Of a stretch of DNA of 37,173 nucleotides, positions 28,761-37,075 are shown in pieces. The DNA comes from Thermoleophilia bacterium (lineage in GTDB: Bacteria; Actinomycetota; Thermoleophilia; Gaiellales; JAICJC01). Positions within the stretch are counted from its first letter, which is position 1. Each line of letters starts with the position of its first letter. Under the pieces are notes generated by a model. It was not told where the DNA came from. It did no database searches and saw only the letters and a list, made by a program, of their open reading frames with translations. The stretch covers positions 1 to 37,173 of the forward strand of contig JAICJC010000021.1 of assembly GCA_025928655.1 (NCBI GenBank), read 5' to 3'. The translations under genes and the position numbers were made by a program.

Positions 28761-29843
28761 TCAGGAGGCCCTGGCGGTGCGCTCGCGCCGCGTCTCGGCC
28801 TCGAGCCGCACGCGCAACAGGGCGAGCACCGCGGCCTCCTGGGGGGTGAGGCCGCGCAGGCTCCGCGCCAGCCGGCGCTCCGCGGCCCTGGCCAGCCCCT
28901 GGGCCAGGCTGCCGTCGAGGTGGGCCTCGATCACGTCCGGGTGGACGTAGCTGCTGCGGCACACCGCGGGGGTGTTTCCGAGCGACTTCGCCACCGACTC
29001 GACCGCGCGGACGACGTTGCGCTTCGCCTGGGTGGGCGAGCCGGCCTCGCCCAGCTCCTCGAGCGCCCAGGCGGCGAGCACCGTCCCCGACCAGGTGCGG
29101 AAGTCCTTGGCCGTGAAGTTCTCGCCCGTGACCTCGCGCAGGTAGTCGTTGACGTCGTCCGAGTCGACGTCCTCCACGTTCCCGTCGTCGTCGACGTACT
29201 GGAAGAGATGCTGGCCGGGGAGCTCCTCGCAGCGACGCAGCACCCGCGCGACCCGCGGATCGCGCACGTCGACGTCGCTCAGCTTCCCGCCCTTGCCGCG
29301 GAAGCGGAACATGATCCGCGAGCCCTCGACGTCGACGTGGCGCTTGCGCATCGTCGTCAGTCCGAACGACCTGTTCTCGCGCGCGTACTCGTCGTTCCCG
29401 ACCCGGATGCTCGTCTCGTCCAGCAGGCGCACGACCGTCGCGACCACGCGCGGCTTGCTGAGCGCCCGGCGGGCCATGTCGCGGTCGACCCGGCGCCGGA
29501 TCCTGGGCAGCGCCTCGCCGAACGCGACCATCCGGCCGTACTTGACCTCGTCCCGCATCTCCCGCCAGCGGGGGTGGTAGCGGTACTGCTTGCGCCCACG
29601 GGCGTCGCGCCCGGTGGCCTGGAGGTGGCCGCGCGGCGATGGGCAGATCCAGACGTCCGTCCACGCGGGTGGGATCGCGAGGGCGTTGATGCGGGCACGC
29701 TCGTCGGGGTCGGTGATCGTGCGGTCGTCGGGATCGATGTACTGGAAGCTGCGTCCCCGCCGGCGCCGGCGGATGCCGGGGCGGTCGTCGGTCGTGTAGC
29801 GCAGGCCGGCGTCCTTCGCCGCCGACCTGGCCTCCTGTGCCAT
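28761..29843 (-). CDS. DNA topoisomerase IB, poxvirus/bacterial type
   Basis: 360 residues. The N-terminal domain has RGRSFQYIDPDDRTITDPDERARINALAIPPAWTDVWICP, the typical bacterial TopIB opening. Catalytic residues: R147 (SIRVGNDEY), K168 (TMRKRHV), R249 (AKDFRTWSGT) and the nucleophile Y299 (CRSSYVHPDV). It relaxes supercoils by a 3'-phosphotyrosine link without ATP. The ATG at 29843 is chosen; an in-frame GTG 15 bases upstream is possible, and neither has a good ribosome binding site. It is upstream of the DUF892 gene on the same strand, but with its own gap. The stretch 29844-29959 holds no other gene. Confidence 0.92.
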   Translation of the reverse strand: MAQEARSAAKDAGLRYTTDDRPGIRRRRRGRSFQYIDPDDRTITDPDERARINALAIPPAWTDVWICPSPRGHLQATGRDARGRKQYRYHPRWREMRDEVKYGRMVAFGEALPRIRRRVDRDMARRALSKPRVVATVVRLLDETSIRVGNDEYARENRSFGLTTMRKRHVDVEGSRIMFRFRGKGGKLSDVDVRDPRVARVLRRCEELPGQHLFQYVDDDGNVEDVDSDDVNDYLREVTGENFTAKDFRTWSGTVLAAWALEELGEAGSPTQAKRNVVRAVESVAKSLGNTPAVCRSSYVHPDVIEAHLDGSLAQGLARAAERRLARSLRGLTPQEAAVLALLRVRLEAETRRERTARAS

Positions 29844-29959
29844 CTTCTGCACCGCCACGCCCCCGGGAGTACCCGCGCAGGCGGTCTGGACCACCGCAAC
29901 CGGGTCACGCGGCCTGGTCGAGCTTCCAGAGGCGATACCCGAGCCGGTCCGGGGGGCCG

Positions 29960-30424
29960 CTACGGCAGCCGGCGATACGTGAGCTCGAAGTCGAGCTGCC
30001 ACGCTACGCCGTCCGGCGACGACTCCCACCGTCCCTCGATCGCGCTGCCGTCGTCCGTCAGCGTCGCCCCCCAGCGCTGGTGGAACTCGAGCGGCGCGAA
30101 GTCGGGCGTGTTGCGCTCGAGCGTCCACCGGCGGCCGTCGAAGTTCATCGCGTAGATGCGCGCGATCCCGCGCGAGTCGAAGTAGTGCTGGGTGTATCCC
30201 GCGTTCGCGTCGAGGCCGATCAGGCAGAGGCCGTCGGGCGCCTGCGCCACCGGCACCGATGACCGCTGCAGCAGGAAGGTGCCGCCGAGGGCCCATTCGA
30301 ACGTGCAGCGGGCGTCGCCGGCCCGCTCCGGCGGGAGCGGGAAGGCCGGAGCGTCCAGCCGCCACTCGCCCACGAGCACGTCGAGCCGCCGCAGCCGCGC
30401 GTCCCGGTCGTCGTCAGGTGCCAC
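29960..30424 (-). CDS. DUF1579-like / lipocalin-fold small protein
   Basis: 154 residues from the GTG at 30424, chosen because AGGAGG lies 7 bases upstream. LRRLDVLVGEWRLDA is the usual opening of this beta-barrel type (L..L.G.W), followed by FEWALGGTFLLQRSSV, YTQHYFDSRGIARIYAMNFDGRRWTLER and a last strand WQLDFELTYRRL. Such proteins (DUF1579 or nitrobindin-like) may bind hydrophobic ligands; the function is unknown. It is divergent from the M20 peptidase with 31 bases between start codons. Confidence 0.75.
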   Translation of the reverse strand: MAPDDDRDARLRRLDVLVGEWRLDAPAFPLPPERAGDARCTFEWALGGTFLLQRSSVPVAQAPDGLCLIGLDANAGYTQHYFDSRGIARIYAMNFDGRRWTLERNTPDFAPLEFHQRWGATLTDDGSAIEGRWESSPDGVAWQLDFELTYRRLP

Positions 30425-30441
30425 GTCTCGGCCTCCTCTCG

Positions 30442-30447
30442 TATGCT
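30442..30447 (+). promoter_or_regulatory. -10 box (TATGCT) of a nearly leaderless transcript
   Basis: TATGCT followed by 8 bases and the ATG at 30456. Start of transcription is expected near 30454. There is no ribosome binding site on this strand; the only purine-rich stretch nearby, GAGAGGAGG, is on the other strand and serves the divergent gene. Confidence 0.45.
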
Positions 30448-30455
30448 CGGTCACG

Positions 30456-31643
30456 ATGACCGCCGATCCGATCCGCGAGCGCGCCGCCGCGCACGAGGCC
30501 GCCGTGCTCGACCTCCTCGCCCGGCTCGTGGCCGAGGACTCGGTCGAGGGCTCGCCGGCCATCGCCGCCTGCCTCGACATCGTCGCAGACCGGCTAGACG
30601 GCGTTGCCGCGACCGTCGACCGGCTCGACCTCGACGGCGTGCCCGCCCTCGTCGTCCGTGCCGGAGACGGCGACCCGGCCGGGCGGCTGACGTTCTCCGG
30701 CCACGTGGACGTCGTCCCCGCCGCGGGCGGCTGGGGCTCGCCGCCGTTCCGGCTGACCGCGCGCGACGCGCGCCTGTACGGCCGCGGGACGTGCGACATG
30801 AAGGCGGGCGTCGCCGCGGCCGTCGAGGCCGTCCGCGTGGTCGCCGAGCTGGGACTGCTCTCGGGAGCGTCGGTCGAGCTCGCGCTCACCGGCGACGAGG
30901 AGGTGGGCAGCGAGCGGGGGACGCGGGCGCTGCTCGCGGCCGGCCGGATCAGCGGCCGCGCCGCCGTCTGCTGCGAGCCGACGGGCCTGGGCGTCTTCCT
31001 CGGCAACCGCGGGCTCGTCTGGATGGACGTCGCCGTCACCGGCCGCGGCGGCCACGCCGGCATGGCGCACGCGCTCGCCAACCCGATCGACGCGGCCGCG
31101 ACGCTGATCGGCGCCCTGGGCGCGATCCCGCTGACGGTGCGCGACGACCGCTTCGAGCCGCCCGTGCCGACGCTCACCGTGACGCGCGTCCGGGCCGACG
31201 GGGGCGGTCGCAACGTCGTCCCCGACCGGGTCGAGGTCGGCCTCGACCGCCGCCTGCTCCCGGGCGAGGATCCCGAGACGGCGATCGCCGCGATCGAGCG
31301 CGCCGTCGGCACGGCCGTGCGCCCGCCGTTCGCGGCGCAGACCTCCGTCGCGCGCCGCTGGCCGCCCTATGCGATCGACGCCGGACGTCCCGTCGCCCTG
31401 GCCGCCGCGGCCGCGGTGCGCGCGGCGGGCCGTGAGCCCGCGTTCGGGATGGACAGCGCCGCCAACGACTCGTCTTGGCTCGACGCGGCCGGCATCGACA
31501 CCGTGCTGCTCGGGCCCGGCGACCCGCCCCAGGCCCACGCCACCGACGAGCATGTCGACGCGGCCGAGGTCGTCGCCGCGGTCGAGATCTACGCCCGGCT
31601 CATGGCGGAGCCGGCCCCCGCTGGTCTGATCCCCGAGCCATGA
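30456..31643 (+). CDS. M20-family peptidase/deacylase (ArgE/DapE-like)
   Basis: 395 residues. Two-zinc site: H83 (SGHVDVVP, with D85), the bridging D114 (GRGTCDMKAG), E148 base and E149 (TGDEEVGS), E174 (VCCEPT) and the C-terminal His in QAHATDEHVD. The lid domain starts near 185 (RGLVWMDVAVTGRGGHAG). Members remove acyl groups from amino acids or dipeptides (acetylornithine deacetylase, succinyl-DAP desuccinylase, carboxypeptidase); the exact substrate is unknown. ATGA overlap links it to the next gene. Cytoplasmic. The start at 30456 agrees with the -10 box at 30442. Confidence 0.9.
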   Translation: MTADPIRERAAAHEAAVLDLLARLVAEDSVEGSPAIAACLDIVADRLDGVAATVDRLDLDGVPALVVRAGDGDPAGRLTFSGHVDVVPAAGGWGSPPFRLTARDARLYGRGTCDMKAGVAAAVEAVRVVAELGLLSGASVELALTGDEEVGSERGTRALLAAGRISGRAAVCCEPTGLGVFLGNRGLVWMDVAVTGRGGHAGMAHALANPIDAAATLIGALGAIPLTVRDDRFEPPVPTLTVTRVRADGGGRNVVPDRVEVGLDRRLLPGEDPETAIAAIERAVGTAVRPPFAAQTSVARRWPPYAIDAGRPVALAAAAAVRAAGREPAFGMDSAANDSSWLDAAGIDTVLLGPGDPPQAHATDEHVDAAEVVAAVEIYARLMAEPAPAGLIPEP

Positions 31644-32998
31644 CCAGCCCCGACACCGTCGACGTCGCGATCATCGGTGGCGGTGCGGCCGGCACGCTCA
31701 CCGCCGTCCACCTCCTGCGCACCGGCCGGCCGGTGCGGGTGGCGATCGTCGAGCGGACCGACCGGCTGGGTCGCGGCATCCCCTACAGCACCACGAACCC
31801 GCGCCACCTCATGAACGTGCCGGCGTCGGGGATGGGCGGGCTGGCCGGCCGGCCCGGGCACCTGGTGGAGTGGTGCGCGGCGCAGGGCGAGCCCGTCGAG
31901 GGCGCGGCGTTCGTGAGCCGTCCGCTGTTCGGCCGCTACCTCGTCGCCCTGCTGCGGGATGCGATCGCCGGCGCCGCCGTCGCGCCGCTCGCCGTGCGCG
32001 ACGACGCCGTCGCCGTCAGCCGGTCCGGCGGCCGGCTCCGGGTGGCGCTCGCGGGCGGGGGCGAGATCGACGCCACCCGGGTCGTGCTCGCCACCGGGAC
32101 GCCCCCGGCGGCGGACCTTCCGCTTCCCGCCGGCGCGTGGCCGCGCGACCCGGCCCGCTATCTGACCGACCCCTGGGCGCCGGGCGCGCTCGAGGCGCTG
32201 GCCGGCGACGACATCCTGCTCCTCGGCACCGGCCTGACGACGGTCGACGTCGCCCTGCGGCTCTCCGAGCAGCGCCCCTCGGCCCGGATCGTCGCCATCT
32301 CCCGACCAGGCCTTCTGCCCGTGACCCACCGCTGGCCCGAAGGGGCGATCGAGATCGGCTACCGGCCGCCGCCGCCGGGGACGACGCTGCGCGAGCAGGC
32401 GCGCGCCTTCCGCGCGGCCGTCGCCGCGGCCCGCGCGCGGGGCGCGGACATGCCGACGCGGTCGACGCCATGCGCCCGCATACGCAGCGATCTGGGGGGC
32501 CCGCCGGACGCCGACCGGCGCCGGTTCCTGCGCCGCTACGCCCGGTACTGGCTGATCCACCGCAGCCGGATGGCGCCGGCCGCCTCGGGTTGGCTGCAGG
32601 AGCTGCGCGACGCGGCCCGGCTGCGGATCATGGCGGCGGCGATCACGTCCGTCGCGGACGACGGAGACGGGCCGGCGGTGCGCCTGCGACCGCGCGGCGG
32701 CGGCGCCGTCGAGACGCTGCGCGTCGACGCGATCGTGAACTGCGCCGGGCCTGCCGACTCGCCGTTCGCGGGCGACTCGCCGCTCTACCGCAGCCTGCGC
32801 GCCGCCGGGCTCGCGCGGCCGCATCCGCTCGGGCTCGGCATGGACACCGGCCCGGGCGGTGCGGTGCTCGCCGCGGACGGGCGACCGTCCGGCCTCCTGT
32901 ACACGCTCGGATGGCTGCGGCGGGGCGAGCTGTGGGAGTCGATTGCGATCCCTGAGCTGCGCGACCAGGCGGGGGAGCTCGCCGCGGTGCTGTCCTAG
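31640..32998 (+). CDS. FAD/NAD(P)-binding protein (NAD_binding_9 type)
   Basis: 452 residues. VDVAIIGGGAAGTLTAVHLL (about 7-26) is the FAD-binding Rossmann motif; YSTTNPRHLMNVPASGM is typical of this family; LLLGTGLTTVDVALRL (about 193-208) is the second dinucleotide motif. RRRFLRRYARYWLIHRSRMAP is conserved and IVNCAGP closes the FAD domain. Members often appear as stand-alone FAD proteins of unknown reaction (hydroxyacylglutathione or amino acid related). Residues about 268-285 (ADMPTRSTPCARIRSD) do not fit the family, while a neighbouring frame does; see findings. It is coupled to the M20 gene by an ATGA overlap. Confidence 0.83.
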   Translation: MTSPDTVDVAIIGGGAAGTLTAVHLLRTGRPVRVAIVERTDRLGRGIPYSTTNPRHLMNVPASGMGGLAGRPGHLVEWCAAQGEPVEGAAFVSRPLFGRYLVALLRDAIAGAAVAPLAVRDDAVAVSRSGGRLRVALAGGGEIDATRVVLATGTPPAADLPLPAGAWPRDPARYLTDPWAPGALEALAGDDILLLGTGLTTVDVALRLSEQRPSARIVAISRPGLLPVTHRWPEGAIEIGYRPPPPGTTLREQARAFRAAVAAARARGADMPTRSTPCARIRSDLGGPPDADRRRFLRRYARYWLIHRSRMAPAASGWLQELRDAARLRIMAAAITSVADDGDGPAVRLRPRGGGAVETLRVDAIVNCAGPADSPFAGDSPLYRSLRAAGLARPHPLGLGMDTGPGGAVLAADGRPSGLLYTLGWLRRGELWESIAIPELRDQAGELAAVLS

Positions 32999-33098
32999 AC
33001 GGCGGGAGAGCAGCGTGCCGGGATCGGCCGGCGCAGTAGCCTGACCGCCTCCGCCGCCCGCAACGAGCGCGGCGGTGCGGACGGGAGGACGACGACGC

Positions 33099-34415
33099 GT
33101 GCAGGGCCGATGCCCCCAAGATGGAACGAGGCCGACCGCCCGGGACGCCCCGGCTCCGCCGTCCCTGTGGCAGGCCGAGCACCGGTGGGCGGGCTTCCCG
33201 CCCCTCGAGGGCCGGCATACGGCTGACGTGGTGGTCGTGGGAGCGGGCGTCACCGGCTGCGCCTGCGCCCGGCGGCTGGCCGCCGGCGGGGCCGGCGTGG
33301 TGCTGCTCGACGGCGCCGAGGTGGCGGCGGGCGCGAGCGGCCGCAACGGCGGGTTCGCGTCGGCGGGCACGGGTCTCGGGCTGGCCGATGCCGCGGCGCT
33401 GATCGGCATGCCCGCCGCGCTCGCCCTGATCCGCGCGACCGTCGCCGCGCTCGGTGAGATGCTCGCGCTGGCGGCGGCGCGGGGCGATCCGGGCGCGGTC
33501 CAGCGGACGGGCAGCCTGTGGATCGCCGCCGCCGACGAGGCCGACGACCTGCGCGCGGCGGTCGCCCGCCTGCGCGCCGCCGGGTTCACCTGCCGCGAGG
33601 CGCCGGAGCTCGTGCCCGGGCCGATGCGCCCCCGCTATACGCACGCCGCCGTCTTCCCGGGCGACTGCCGGCTCGACCCGGCCCGGTTCGTCCGCGCCGT
33701 CGCCGGGGCGGCGGCCGATGCCGGCGCCCGCGTTCACGAACGCTCGCCGGCCGAGGCCCTCGAGCCGGGGCCCGGCGGCTGGCGCGTCCGGACGCCCGCG
33801 GGAGACGTCACGGCGCGGGCGGTCGTGGTCGCCTGCGACGGCCGCACGCCCCGCCTCGTCCCCGAGCTCGAGGGCATCGTCTACCCGGTGCGCGGCCAGA
33901 TGCTCGCCACCGAGCCGCTGGCCGACACGGTCATCGATCTCCCGACCCACTCCGACCACGGCTTCGTCTACGCGCGCCCGACCCCGGACGGCCGGCTCGC
34001 GATCGGCGGCTGCCGCTCGGCCGACCTCGAGGCCGAGTACACCGACGACCAGCGGCCGACGGCTCGGGTTCAGGCGGCTCTCGAGCGCTTCGTGCGCGAC
34101 CGGATCGGACTCGCCGGGGCCCGGATCGATCACCGCTGGGCGGGCACCATGGGCTTCTCCGCCGACCTGCTTCCCGTGGCCGGAGAGCTGCCGGGGCGAC
34201 CGGGTCTGCACGTCGCCTGCGGCTACAGCGGGGTCGGGAACGTGCAGGGGTTCGTGTGCGGCGGCCTGCTCGCCGACGGGCTGCTGGGCCGTCCGGCGCC
34301 GCTCGCCGAGGTGCTCTCGCCGGGCCGGTTCGCCGTGGACGGCCGGCTGCGTCCCGCGCCCGAGCTGCGGGAGCAGGCCGAGAGCCGCCGCCTGCGCCCG
34401 CTCCTGCCGGCCTGA
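33099..34415 (+). CDS. FAD-dependent amine/amino-acid oxidase (DAO family, PuuB-like)
   Basis: 438 residues from the GTG at 33099, with GGAGGA (33083-33088) 10 bases before it; an in-frame GTG at 33075 is possible but lacks a site. VVVVGAGVTGCACARRLA (about 43-60) binds FAD, and SGRNGGFASAGTG is a close match to the S-G-R-N-G-G flavin motif of PuuB (gamma-glutamylputrescine oxidase) and glycine-oxidase-like enzymes. YPVRGQMLAT, GFVYARPTPDGRLAIGG and WAGTMGFSADLLPVAGE are the usual DAO blocks. It probably deaminates an amine or amino acid with O2. It follows the M20 and FAD genes with 100 bases between; a common pathway is only suggested. Confidence 0.88.
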   Translation: MQGRCPQDGTRPTARDAPAPPSLWQAEHRWAGFPPLEGRHTADVVVVGAGVTGCACARRLAAGGAGVVLLDGAEVAAGASGRNGGFASAGTGLGLADAAALIGMPAALALIRATVAALGEMLALAAARGDPGAVQRTGSLWIAAADEADDLRAAVARLRAAGFTCREAPELVPGPMRPRYTHAAVFPGDCRLDPARFVRAVAGAAADAGARVHERSPAEALEPGPGGWRVRTPAGDVTARAVVVACDGRTPRLVPELEGIVYPVRGQMLATEPLADTVIDLPTHSDHGFVYARPTPDGRLAIGGCRSADLEAEYTDDQRPTARVQAALERFVRDRIGLAGARIDHRWAGTMGFSADLLPVAGELPGRPGLHVACGYSGVGNVQGFVCGGLLADGLLGRPAPLAEVLSPGRFAVDGRLRPAPELREQAESRRLRPLLPA

Positions 34416-34427
34416 AAGCGGGCCCCT

Positions 34428-35768
34428 CTAGGAGGCGCGCCGGAGCGGGTCGCGGCCGCCGGCGCGGGCGTCGAGCGGTACGAGGCAGGCCGCGGTCTCG
34501 TCCGCCCACTCGACCGCCCGCAGATAGGCGTCGCGGAGGAGGTAGGGACTCACGCCCGCGACTTCGAGCTGGTCGAGCCGCCCGAGCTCGTAGCTCTCGA
34601 CCAGCCGCAGGCGGTCGCCGAGCGGGCCCTCGCGGGCGACGAGCGCGCGCTTCACGGAATCGTCCAGCTCGTCCAGCTCGTCGAGGAGCACGTCCATCGG
34701 GACCGACAGCAGCGCGTCGGCGACCGAGAGCAGGCCGACGGTGAAGTGGGCCGGCGGATCGTCGTGGCCGAGGGCGGTCGCGAGCATCTCCATCATCCGG
34801 CCGCGGATCATGCCGATCCGGGCCAGCTCGGCCGGCTCCTGCGAGTGGGCCGTCAGGCTCACCAGGTAGGCGAACGAGCGGATCGTGTCGGTGCCCAGGT
34901 AGACGATCGCCTCGCGGATCGAGCTCACCCGCCGGCTCAGCCCGACTGCCGCCGAGTTCATGTACCGCAGCAGCGTCACGCTCAGGCCCACGTCCTGCAC
35001 GATGATCGACTCGAGCTGGGCGATCGTGGCGTCCTTGCGTGCGAGCGCGTTCATCAGGTTCAGCACCGTCAGGCGGCCGGCCCTGATGCGGCGCCCGGTC
35101 ATGAGCTGGGGCACGCCGAAGACGAAGCCCTGGAAGTAGTGGTATCCGAGATCGCGGCACGTCGCGACCCCCTCGGGGCGCTCGATCTTCTCCGCGATGA
35201 TGCGGACGTCCGCCCCCGCCAGGTGCGACTGGACGTGCAGGAGCGCCGCGTCGGCGCCCACGCGCACGTCGAGCTTGACGAAGCGGGCGACGTCGAGCAG
35301 CGGCAGGGTGGCCCGGGTGAGCACGAAGTCGTCGAGCAGGATCTGGTAGCCGCGGCCTGCAAGCTCGCGCAGGCGGGCCATCACCTCGGCGTCGGGCTCG
35401 ACGGACTCGAGCACCTCGAGGCCCACCCGGTCGGGCGGGAGCGCGAGCACCTGCTCGCCGAGCAGGAAGCTGCGCGAGACGTTCACGAGCGCCCGGCGCC
35501 CGCCGACGAGCATGTCGAGGCCGATGTCGGCCATGGCGGTGAGGGCGGCCTCGCCGGTCGCGGCCTGCGCGTCGACCACCGACGCGGTGGTCGCGTCGGC
35601 GCCGTCCCGGAACAGGAGCTCGTAGGCGACGACGTTGCGGTCGCGGTCATAGACGGGCTGGCGTGCGACGTAGGTGGGCCAGGCGCTGGGCGCCGATCGC
35701 TTGGCGATCGCCGTGCCGAGGGCCGTGCCCGCCGACCGCGTGAATCGCTCACGGTGCGGACCGTTCAT
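34428..35768 (-). CDS. EAL-like plus HDOD signalling protein (YuxH-like)
   Basis: 446 residues. The N-terminal part (about 31-240) is EAL-like but the active motif is changed to YELLFRDG (E50-L-L), and most metal-binding residues of c-di-GMP phosphodiesterases are not found, so it is probably inactive but may bind nucleotides or partners. LDDFVLTRATLPLLDVARFVKLD is the DDFG-like region. The C-terminal HDOD domain (about 235-420) begins LMNALARKDATIAQLESIIVQD and continues with VTLLRYMNSAAVGLSRRVSSI. This EAL-HDOD pairing is known in YuxH-type and CdgJ-like proteins that regulate motility or stress. No gene for a diguanylate cyclase is nearby. Confidence 0.88.
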   Translation of the reverse strand: MNGPHRERFTRSAGTALGTAIAKRSAPSAWPTYVARQPVYDRDRNVVAYELLFRDGADATTASVVDAQAATGEAALTAMADIGLDMLVGGRRALVNVSRSFLLGEQVLALPPDRVGLEVLESVEPDAEVMARLRELAGRGYQILLDDFVLTRATLPLLDVARFVKLDVRVGADAALLHVQSHLAGADVRIIAEKIERPEGVATCRDLGYHYFQGFVFGVPQLMTGRRIRAGRLTVLNLMNALARKDATIAQLESIIVQDVGLSVTLLRYMNSAAVGLSRRVSSIREAIVYLGTDTIRSFAYLVSLTAHSQEPAELARIGMIRGRMMEMLATALGHDDPPAHFTVGLLSVADALLSVPMDVLLDELDELDDSVKRALVAREGPLGDRLRLVESYELGRLDQLEVAGVSPYLLRDAYLRAVEWADETAACLVPLDARAGGRDPLRRAS

Positions 35769-35907
35769 CGCTCACCGCCACCAGGGATAGGGACGTTGGT
35801 GGTGATGCACTCACCAAAGCGCATCCCCGGTCATCCGTCAACACCCCGGTCAACAGTCCGGCCGCACACCGAGGGTGAGGGCCGTCACGACTCCGCTCCG
35901 ACGGCCT

Positions 35908-35935
35908 TTGTCAGCTGGCAACGTGGCTGTACGAT
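35908..35935 (+). promoter_or_regulatory. promoter of the TPR gene, nearly leaderless
   Basis: TTGTCA (35908-35913), 16 bases, TACGAT (35930-35935), then 8 bases to the ATG at 35944. Start of transcription near 35942. No ribosome binding site. The remaining divergent stretch 35769-35907 shows two TGTTGAC repeats on the minus strand near 35838-35853 but no clear gene. Confidence 0.6.
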
Positions 35936-35943
35936 CGCCCGTC

Positions 35944-37035
35944 ATGGGACGGCAGGTGGGGCGAACCCCCGGCCCCGGCGTCGACGCCGGGCGGCTGGCC
36001 GCGGCCGAGATCGCTGCGCGCATGGGCGACCCCGGCGCGGCGCTCGAGCTCGAGGCGCTGCTCGTCCAGGCCACGGCGCGGGGCGACGCACGGAGCCGCA
36101 GCCGCATCCTGGAGGCGCTGGGGCTGATCGAGCTCGGGCACCGGCGCGACAGCCGTGCCGCGGCGCTGCTGCAGGCCGCCGTCGACCTCGACGTGCCGGC
36201 CGGCCCGCGGGCGCGACCGGCCCTGCACCGCGCGCTCGGCCGGGCGTATGCCGGCATGGGCGAGCTGACCCGGTCGATCGCCGTGCTCTCCGCGGCCTTC
36301 GACGACGCCGCCGCCGATCCGGCCGACCCGGCCCTCATGACCCTGTTCGGGACGTTCCTGGCCAACGCCTACACGGACGCCGGCCTCTTCGGCGAGGCGG
36401 AGGCGACGCTCGCCCGGGTCGTGCGTCACAGGCCCGACCTGGCCCCGGGGAACGTCGTCCGCCTGGAATGGGCCATCGCCCGCACCTATGTCGAGCAGGG
36501 CTGTCTGGGGATCGCCGAGACCTACGTCCGGCGCGTGCTCGCACGCGTCGACGTCGCCGAGTACGGCGAGCTGCCGGGCCAGGCGAGGCTGCTGCTCGCC
36601 CGCGTCCTGACCGACCAGGGCCGGCTCGACGAGGCGGCCCGGGACCTCGACGACGCCGAGCGGCTGCTCGCGTCCGCCCCCGACGTGGAGTTGGCGGCGC
36701 TCTCGCTCGACCGGGCCCGGGTCGCCCTGGCCCGGGGCGGGCTCGACGAGGCCGACCGGCATCTGCGGCGGGCGCTCGATCGCACCGGGTCGACCGAGCC
36801 GGGCCAGGCCGGCGTCGCCTACGGACTCCTGGCCGAGGTCGAGCTCGGCCGCGGGAACCTGGAGGAGGCGCGCTTCCTGTGCCGGCGGGCGCTCGAGCTG
36901 CTGGACGGCACTGCCACGCCGCTCTACGCCGACCGTGTCTGGGAGGCGCTGGCCGACGTCGAGGGGCGGGCCGGGAACCTGGCGGCCGCCCTGGCGGCGC
37001 TGCGGTCGCGGAGCAGCGCACGGCGGGGGAGTTAG
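35944..37035 (+). CDS. tetratricopeptide-repeat protein
   Basis: 363 residues, nearly all helical TPR-like repeats: RALGRAYAGMGELTRSIAVL (about 96-115), LANAYTDAGLFGEAEATLARV, ARTYVEQGCLGIAETYVRRV, ARVLTDQGRLDEAARDLDDAERLL, ARVALARGGLDEADRHLRRAL, LAEVELGRGNLEEARFLCRRALELL and ALADVEGRAGNLAAALAAL at the end. TPR arrays bind peptides and build complexes; no enzymatic domain or membrane segment is seen. An upstream GTG at 35875 is open but overlaps the promoter, so 35944 is chosen. It is divergent from the EAL/HDOD gene. No DNA-binding domain is fused, unlike many LuxR-TPR proteins. Confidence 0.8.
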   Translation: MGRQVGRTPGPGVDAGRLAAAEIAARMGDPGAALELEALLVQATARGDARSRSRILEALGLIELGHRRDSRAAALLQAAVDLDVPAGPRARPALHRALGRAYAGMGELTRSIAVLSAAFDDAAADPADPALMTLFGTFLANAYTDAGLFGEAEATLARVVRHRPDLAPGNVVRLEWAIARTYVEQGCLGIAETYVRRVLARVDVAEYGELPGQARLLLARVLTDQGRLDEAARDLDDAERLLASAPDVELAALSLDRARVALARGGLDEADRHLRRALDRTGSTEPGQAGVAYGLLAEVELGRGNLEEARFLCRRALELLDGTATPLYADRVWEALADVEGRAGNLAAALAALRSRSSARRGS

Positions 37036-37075
37036 TGGGTCGTCAGGTGACGTTGGTGGTGTCGACGGCGAGCGA

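Noticed and set aside
29935-29940. GGGTAT on the minus strand about 95 bases before the topoisomerase IB start, as a stress promoter.
   Set aside because: No GTTT/GGTT 13-17 bases upstream; the expected -35 reads GCGG.
33039-33098. Start of the DAO oxidase at the GTG at 33075.
   Set aside because: No ribosome binding site there; the GTG at 33099 has GGAGGA 10 bases upstream.
35831-35860. TTGACG and TGTTGAC repeats on the minus strand as promoter of the EAL/HDOD gene.
   Set aside because: The matching -10 (TTTGGT) is poor. I can see the repeats but cannot support a promoter.
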